This document shows positions 59,533 through 64,000 of a stretch of 64,000 nucleotides of DNA, piece by piece. The stretch spans positions 1 to 64,000 of the forward strand of contig DXVO01000001.1 in NCBI GenBank assembly GCA_019417325.1, in the 5' to 3' direction. Positions within the stretch are counted from its first letter, which is position 1. Every line of letters begins with the position of its first letter. This stretch comes from Parabacteroides sp. (GTDB lineage: Bacteria > Bacteroidota > Bacteroidia > Bacteroidales > Tannerellaceae). The position numbers and the translations under genes were made by a program. The notes under the pieces are model-generated. The model was not told the DNA's origin. It saw only the letters and a list, made by a program, of their open reading frames with translations, and did no database searches.

Positions 59533-60540
59533 ATGTTACGGCTTGGACAAATAAAAGAAACATTCAAGACCGTCCGGATGGAGATTAAGGCTTTTCTACA
59601 CCGCCAGAAATGGAAAGAAGCCTTAATCTTTTTTTGTTTTGTACTATTATCATTAGGCTTTTGGTTATTGCAAAGCCTGCAACAGGAGTATGAAATAGAG
59701 ATTGATATCCCGGTCAAATATAAGAATGTCCCTCCTGATATTTCTTTTACGGAAACACCCCCTGAAATGATTAAGGTGAAAGTAAAAGATAAGGGTAGTG
59801 TATTGTTAAATTACACTTTTGGACGTTCATTTGCCCCGATTGAAGCAGATATAAAAGACAAAACGACAAAAAGCGGAAGTCTTCTTATCGGAAAAAAGGA
59901 TATTGAAAGCGATATAAAGAAACAGCTTATTGCTACAACTTCCCTGGTAGGGTTTGAACCTCAGAATATAGAAGTGTCCTATAGTAAACGGATAAAAAAA
60001 GAAATCCCGGTTGTTTTTAACGGTACTATCCAAACGGATGCAGGCTTCAAGGTCTCAGGAGATATTACAGTTACCCCAAGCAGCATAAGCGTATATGCCA
60101 GCGATATTGTACTCGACACCTTGAAAGAGGTACGAACCGCATTTATCGCAATAAAAGGAGGAACTAAAACCATTTCAAAAAACATTCAATTGGAAAAGGT
60201 GGATGGTACAAGTTTTGAGCCATCTAATGTCACCATACGTATCCCGATTGAGGAATACACGGAGAAAAGATTGGATATACCGGTTATGTGTACCGATTTA
60301 CCTCCTCATTATACAATACGAACTTTTCCTTCGATTGCAAAAATCAGTTGCTATGTACCTCTTTCACGTTTCAAAGAGTTATCTACTGATGATTTTGCCG
60401 TAGAAATTCCATTCGGAGATTTATCCCAAAGCGTATCCGGCAAATTTGCCGTAAAGTTGACAAAAAAACCGGATTGGGTCGATGAAATAACGATTATCCC
60501 CGATTCGATCGAATTTATCTTAGAGCAAGTACAACACTAA
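59533..60540 (+). CDS. YbbR-domain membrane protein
   Basis: One membrane helix (ALIFFCFVLLSLGFWLLQ, about 37-54) anchors repeated YbbR-type domains (EIDIPVKYKNVPPDISFTET; IKKEIPVVFNGTIQTDAGF; RLDIPVMCTDLPPHYTIRTF). YbbR proteins (CdaR in Firmicutes) sit next to diadenylate cyclases in some genomes; here no cyclase gene is adjacent. The function in Bacteroidales is not established. It is followed by coaE one base after the stop codon. Confidence 0.82.
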   Translation: MLRLGQIKETFKTVRMEIKAFLHRQKWKEALIFFCFVLLSLGFWLLQSLQQEYEIEIDIPVKYKNVPPDISFTETPPEMIKVKVKDKGSVLLNYTFGRSFAPIEADIKDKTTKSGSLLIGKKDIESDIKKQLIATTSLVGFEPQNIEVSYSKRIKKEIPVVFNGTIQTDAGFKVSGDITVTPSSISVYASDIVLDTLKEVRTAFIAIKGGTKTISKNIQLEKVDGTSFEPSNVTIRIPIEEYTEKRLDIPVMCTDLPPHYTIRTFPSIAKISCYVPLSRFKELSTDDFAVEIPFGDLSQSVSGKFAVKLTKKPDWVDEITIIPDSIEFILEQVQH

Positions 60541-60541
60541 A

Positions 60542-61129
60542 ATGATTAAAATAGGAATTACCGGAGGCATCGGAAGCGGTAAATCCGTTGTTGCTTCCTT
60601 ATTGGCTTTAAATGGAATACCAGTCTATATTGCTGATATGGAAAGCAAACTTCTGACCGCTCATTCGCCCATAATCCGCAAAGGGCTTACAGACTTGTTC
60701 GGTATAGAAATATATACGGATGAGGGACTGAACAAACCTTTATTAGCTTCTCATATTTTTGGTGACCAGGAAAAATTAAAACAAGTAAACGGTATTATCC
60801 ATCCTGAAGTAAACCGCCACTTCCAGGAATGGGCGGAACAGCAACAGGCTGATATATGTGCTATAGAGTCTGCTATTTTATTTGAATCCGGTTTTGACCG
60901 GATAGTAGATGTAACCCTTATGGTTTATGCCCCCCTGGAAACACGTATCCGCCGGGCACTGGAACGAGATACGGTTTCACGCGAAGCAATCATAAACCGC
61001 ATCAATAGCCAGATGCCTGATGAAATAAAAAAAGAAAAATGTAATTATATCATCTATAATGACGACAAGCATGCATTACTCCCGCAAGTAACAAAATTCA
61101 TCCATCAACTTAAGAAAAAAGATAATTAG
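60542..61129 (+). CDS. coaE: Dephospho-CoA kinase CoaE
   Basis: The P-loop GGIGSGKS (8-15) is followed by the DxxS-like ADMESKLL, HPEVNRHF and VDVTLMVYAPLETRIRRALE blocks of CoaE. It phosphorylates dephospho-CoA at the 3'-hydroxyl, the last step of CoA synthesis. The length of 195 is normal. With coaX elsewhere in this window, both ends of the CoA pathway are represented, though the genes are not linked. It is tightly coupled to the YbbR gene. Confidence 0.93.
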   Translation: MIKIGITGGIGSGKSVVASLLALNGIPVYIADMESKLLTAHSPIIRKGLTDLFGIEIYTDEGLNKPLLASHIFGDQEKLKQVNGIIHPEVNRHFQEWAEQQQADICAIESAILFESGFDRIVDVTLMVYAPLETRIRRALERDTVSREAIINRINSQMPDEIKKEKCNYIIYNDDKHALLPQVTKFIHQLKKKDN

Positions 61130-61168
61130 GATTTCTACCTATATGCTTTTCTACTAAAGAAATTTATG

Positions 61169-61176
61169 TACATTTG
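61169..61176 (+). promoter_or_regulatory. -7 element for the DUF5606 gene
   Basis: TACATTTG followed by CAG, 38 bases before the start codon, matches the Bacteroides -7 consensus. Confidence 0.6.
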
Positions 61177-61214
61177 CAGCCTACAAGTTTAACTCTATAG
61201 AAATACGAAGTATT

Positions 61215-61658
61215 ATGTTGAAGACGATTTTGTCTATCTCGGGAAAGCCGGGATTGTTTAAATTGGTTTCCCATGGGAAAAACATGCTGATTGTTGAGTC
61301 GTTGGCTGATAACAAGAGAGTTCCTGCATACGCAAAAGATAAAGTAATCTCATTAGGAGATATCGCCATTTACACAGATGAAGCAGAAGTTCCTTTACAC
61401 GAAGTTTTAACCAGTATTAAAAATAAGGAAAATGAAGGAAAAGCATCCATTGATTCATCTGCAAAACCGGAGGAATTACGTGCTTATCTGGCAGAAGTAC
61501 TTCCGAACTTCGACCGCGAACGTGTATATCCGAGTGACATCAAAAAATTAATTAGCTGGTACAATCTGTTAATCGCAGCCGGTATTACAGATTTTACTCC
61601 TGAAGAACCGGCTCAGGAAACAGAAGCAAGTGAAGCAACTTCCGAAGTTGCTGAATAA
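61215..61658 (+). CDS. DUF5606-family protein
   Basis: The 147-residue protein begins MLKTILSISGKPGLFKLVSH and has ESLADNKRVPAYAKDKVISL and ISWYNLLIAAGITDFT, which I recognise as the Bacteroidetes family DUF5606. It has no signal peptide and an acidic Glu/Ala-rich tail. No function is known. It has its own promoter and a strong terminator, so it is transcribed alone. Confidence 0.82.
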   Translation: MLKTILSISGKPGLFKLVSHGKNMLIVESLADNKRVPAYAKDKVISLGDIAIYTDEAEVPLHEVLTSIKNKENEGKASIDSSAKPEELRAYLAEVLPNFDRERVYPSDIKKLISWYNLLIAAGITDFTPEEPAQETEASEATSEVAE

Positions 61659-61671
61659 TTTACTAGAATAT

Positions 61672-61718
61672 AAAAAAACAGGGATTAAAAGTTTGAAACT
61701 TTTAATCCCTGTTTTTTT
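61672..61718 (+). terminator. Bidirectional terminator between the DUF5606 and S9 peptidase genes
   Basis: AAAAAAACAGGGATTAAAAG and its exact complement form a long stem with a short GTTTGAAAC centre and seven T residues at the right end. It serves both convergent genes. Confidence 0.88.
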
Positions 61719-61742
61719 GTCTCTACTAATTAATCCAGGCTT

Positions 61743-63863
61743 TTACTTTTTCACCCACATATCCAACCATTCGAAGAATGTACGTTGCCACAGGACACCA
61801 TTCTGGGGTTTCAGCACCCAATGGTTCTCATCCGGATAAATCAATAATTCGGCCGGAACACCACGAAGAACCGCAGCATTGAAAGCAGCCATTCCCTGAT
61901 TAGCCAGAATACGGTAATCCTTTTCACCATGTATACAAAGAATCGGGGTATCCCACTTATCTACGAATTTATGAGGAGAATTGGCAAATGTACGTTGTGC
62001 AGTCGCATTCTGTTTTTCCCAGTAAGCGCCACCCATATCCCAGTTGGCAAACCACATTTCTTCCGTTTCCAGATACTGCATTTCCATATTGAAGATACCA
62101 TCATGGGCAATAAAGGCTTTAAAGCGTTTGTTGTGATGTCCTGCTAACCAATATACAGAGAAACCTCCGAAGCTTGCGCCGACACATCCTAAGCGATCCT
62201 TATCAACAAAAGGTTCTTTGGCCATTTCGTCAATAGCAGTAAAATAGTCCTTCATACACTGACCGCCATAATCGCCACTAATCTGCTCGTTCCATTCTAA
62301 ACCAAATCCGGGAAGTCCCCTACGGTTCGGAGCTACCACAATATAATCATTGGCTGCCATAATCTGCATATTCCAGCGATAAGACCAGAACTGGCTTACC
62401 GGACTTTGAGGTCCGCCTTCACAGAACAACAAAGTCGGATATTTTTTATCCGGATCAAAATGAGGAGGATAAATCACCCAGGTAAGCATCTGTTTGCCAT
62501 CTGTCGTTTTCATCCAGCGTCCCTCTACTTTACCCATATCCAACTGATCATAAATCTGCTTGTTCTCGAAAGTTAACTGAGCAATCTTATTATTATCATT
62601 CAAGTCTATCGAATAGATCTCGTCTCCCATACTCAACGAATGACGCTGGGCTATCAGTTTATTATCACCCAAGAGAGCAACAGAGGAATAATCATACATA
62701 CCGGACGTCAGAGGTTGAACTTTATTTCCGGCATTAACATCGACCTTATAAACCTGGAACTCACCATGCCATACACCCGTAAAGTAAATATCTTTTGAAT
62801 CCGCACTCCAACAATAACTATCTACATTGGAATCAAACTCTTTACTCACAAACGTTTTTCCACCTGTTTCCAGATTCATAACCATCAGGCGGTTCTGGTC
62901 TGCCTCATAGCCATCACGCTCCATACTCAACCAGGCTACACATTTACCGTCCGGTGAATATTTAGGATTGGTATCATATCCCATATTCCCCTCTGTTATA
63001 TTTACAGTCTGTTTGGTATTCAAGTCATATACATAGATGTCCGAGTTTGTGGAGATAGCATAATCTTTACCTGTCTTTTTACGGGATGTATAAGCAACTT
63101 TATCAGAAGTCGTATTCCAGGCAAGTTGTTCGATTCCCCCAAAAGGCTTCATTGGCGATTCGAAAGGCTCACCTTCCATAATATCTACCGGTGCAGAGAT
63201 TTTCTTTCCGTCAAAATCTGCAATAAAAGGATGCGGAGCCGTTGTCACCCATTCGTCCCAATGTTTGTACATCAGGTCTGTAACAATAATACCAGTAGCC
63301 TTATCCAAATCCGGGTATTTGTCAGCAGTACTTTTTACTGTTTTCACCTGTGATATAAATAAAACCTTTTTTTCATCCGGTGAAAAAGCAAAACCTTCTA
63401 TATTCCCGTCATAATTTGAAAGTTGCTTACGATCGCTCCCGTCCGGATTCATCTCCCAAAGCTGGCTGCTGCCACTTTCATTACAAAGGAAAGCTATTTT
63501 TTTCCCTCCTTTTATCCAAACGGCTTCATTTTCGGAATACCCAGTTTTCGTAATCTGCTTGTTGTCCGTTCCGTCCGCATTCATCACAAAGACTTCACGA
63601 TTGCTCTTGTTTTCCGGTATGCTGTAATATGCCACCGTATACACCACTTTCTTCCCATCCGGCGATACATTCATGCCGCCGATTCGTCCCATTGCCCAGA
63701 GAACTTCCGGGGTCATACGGCCTTCTTTCACTTGAATGTCCGAACGTCCGATAATGTCACCATTGCCAGTGGCATTTGCATTTTGTTTCACATCCGTTTT
63801 CAAGCTGCAAGCTCCTAATAATACAGATGTTGCCATAACCATTACTCCGACTGTTTTATTCAT
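61743..63863 (-). CDS. S9-family prolyl oligopeptidase-type lipoprotein
   Basis: The signal MNKTVGVMVMATSVLLGACS has lipobox LGAC (Cys19). A beta-propeller of WD40-like TolB repeats (NVSPDGKKVVYTVAYYS, FSPDEKKVLFIS, YSPDGKCVAWLSMERDG) spans about 55-420. The alpha/beta-hydrolase domain has the nucleophile S564 in GASFGGFSVYW, with the Asp in HGEKDYRI and the His in PDENHWVL. Such enzymes (acylaminoacyl-peptidase or DPP type) cleave short peptides at the cell envelope. The terminus WLDMWVKK is normal. Confidence 0.9.
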   Translation of the reverse strand: MNKTVGVMVMATSVLLGACSLKTDVKQNANATGNGDIIGRSDIQVKEGRMTPEVLWAMGRIGGMNVSPDGKKVVYTVAYYSIPENKSNREVFVMNADGTDNKQITKTGYSENEAVWIKGGKKIAFLCNESGSSQLWEMNPDGSDRKQLSNYDGNIEGFAFSPDEKKVLFISQVKTVKSTADKYPDLDKATGIIVTDLMYKHWDEWVTTAPHPFIADFDGKKISAPVDIMEGEPFESPMKPFGGIEQLAWNTTSDKVAYTSRKKTGKDYAISTNSDIYVYDLNTKQTVNITEGNMGYDTNPKYSPDGKCVAWLSMERDGYEADQNRLMVMNLETGGKTFVSKEFDSNVDSYCWSADSKDIYFTGVWHGEFQVYKVDVNAGNKVQPLTSGMYDYSSVALLGDNKLIAQRHSLSMGDEIYSIDLNDNNKIAQLTFENKQIYDQLDMGKVEGRWMKTTDGKQMLTWVIYPPHFDPDKKYPTLLFCEGGPQSPVSQFWSYRWNMQIMAANDYIVVAPNRRGLPGFGLEWNEQISGDYGGQCMKDYFTAIDEMAKEPFVDKDRLGCVGASFGGFSVYWLAGHHNKRFKAFIAHDGIFNMEMQYLETEEMWFANWDMGGAYWEKQNATAQRTFANSPHKFVDKWDTPILCIHGEKDYRILANQGMAAFNAAVLRGVPAELLIYPDENHWVLKPQNGVLWQRTFFEWLDMWVKK

Positions 63864-63914
63864 GTAATTTATATTATATTGTGTTTTGGGTACGAAATTA
63901 GTAAATATAATTTA

Positions 63915-63922
63915 TATCTTTG
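63915..63922 (+). promoter_or_regulatory. -7 element of the gene at the right edge
   Basis: TATCTTTG followed by CAC, 27 bases before the ATG at 63950, fits the Bacteroides -7 consensus. The leftward S9 gene has a weaker TAATTTCG at 63893-63900 on the minus strand. Confidence 0.6.
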
Positions 63923-63949
63923 CACTACTAAATTTAAGAACTGAACAGT

Positions 63950-64000
63950 ATGAACAAGATTTGGTTATTTGGAGCCTCTCTGTGTATGATTTTAGCATTA
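63950..64000 (+). CDS. Start of a probably exported protein, cut by the window edge
   Basis: Only 17 codons are visible: MNKIWLFGASLCMILAL. A Lys near the start followed by a hydrophobic run suggests a signal peptide. A good -7 element lies 27 bases upstream. Nothing more can be said about its function. Confidence 0.55.
   Translation, partial: MNKIWLFGASLCMILAL

Noticed and set aside
1..64000. CRISPR array, rRNA genes, insertion sequences or prophage
   Set aside because: No regularly spaced repeats with spacers, no rRNA segments, no transposase frame and no phage structural genes were seen.

Overview
The window is about 41% GC and comes from a Bacteroidales bacterium. The evidence is a SusC/SusD pair, many promoters of the Bacteroides -7 type (TAnnTTTG), PorT, DUF4837, DUF3276, DUF5606, long NusB and lipoproteins typical of the group. 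Gene content and order resemble Parabacteroides or a close relative, but I cannot fix the genus from sequence alone.

Layout. 1-4600 is an accessory island: an unknown protein with an A9 tract after its ATG, an HU-family protein, a repeat-bearing lipoprotein, a 269-bp invertible promoter bounded by perfect 28-bp inverted repeats, and a tyrosine recombinase. 4700-13250 is core: M3 peptidase, a frameshifted gene, dCMP deaminase, S41 peptidase, 5-formyl-THF cyclo-ligase, recF, ribH, tRNA-Tyr and tRNA-Gly. 13400-20660 is variable: a dead DinD/BRO-like remnant, a propeller lipoprotein, a susCD locus whose susC 5' end is inverted away from its body, and a gene-poor repeat-rich stretch. 20660-42200 is a long leftward run: SecG, LptE, a sigma-54 activator, a possible phospholipid head-group operon, PdxA, RlmN, a parvulin, LptC, an outer-membrane protein, CoaX, RsmE, a nucleoside transporter and an M48 protease. 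43200-47860 is a compact peptide-modification operon. 47900-64000 is core again: DnaG, an ABC exporter, two tRNA-Gln, RsfS, FtsH, CdsA, PorT, ferredoxin, NusB, YajC, CoaE and an S9 peptidase.

Three systems stand out. (1) At 3139-3407 inversion should switch the lipoprotein promoter and also replace the C-terminal tail of the recombinase, because the stop codon lies inside the invertible DNA. (2) At 19195-19788 a 19/20 inverted repeat lies inside susC coding sequence. In this orientation promoter, signal peptide and N-terminal domain point away from the body (OFF); inversion would rebuild a 985-residue SusC in frame. (3) A 46-residue peptide gene at 47618-47758 heads an operon with an HprK-like kinase, an S26 peptidase with a Ser/His pair, a PqqD-like protein, a nucleotidyltransferase and an ABC exporter, but no lasso cyclase or B2 protease: a candidate RiPP pathway outside the usual classes.

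All functional calls rest on motif reading; no search was run.
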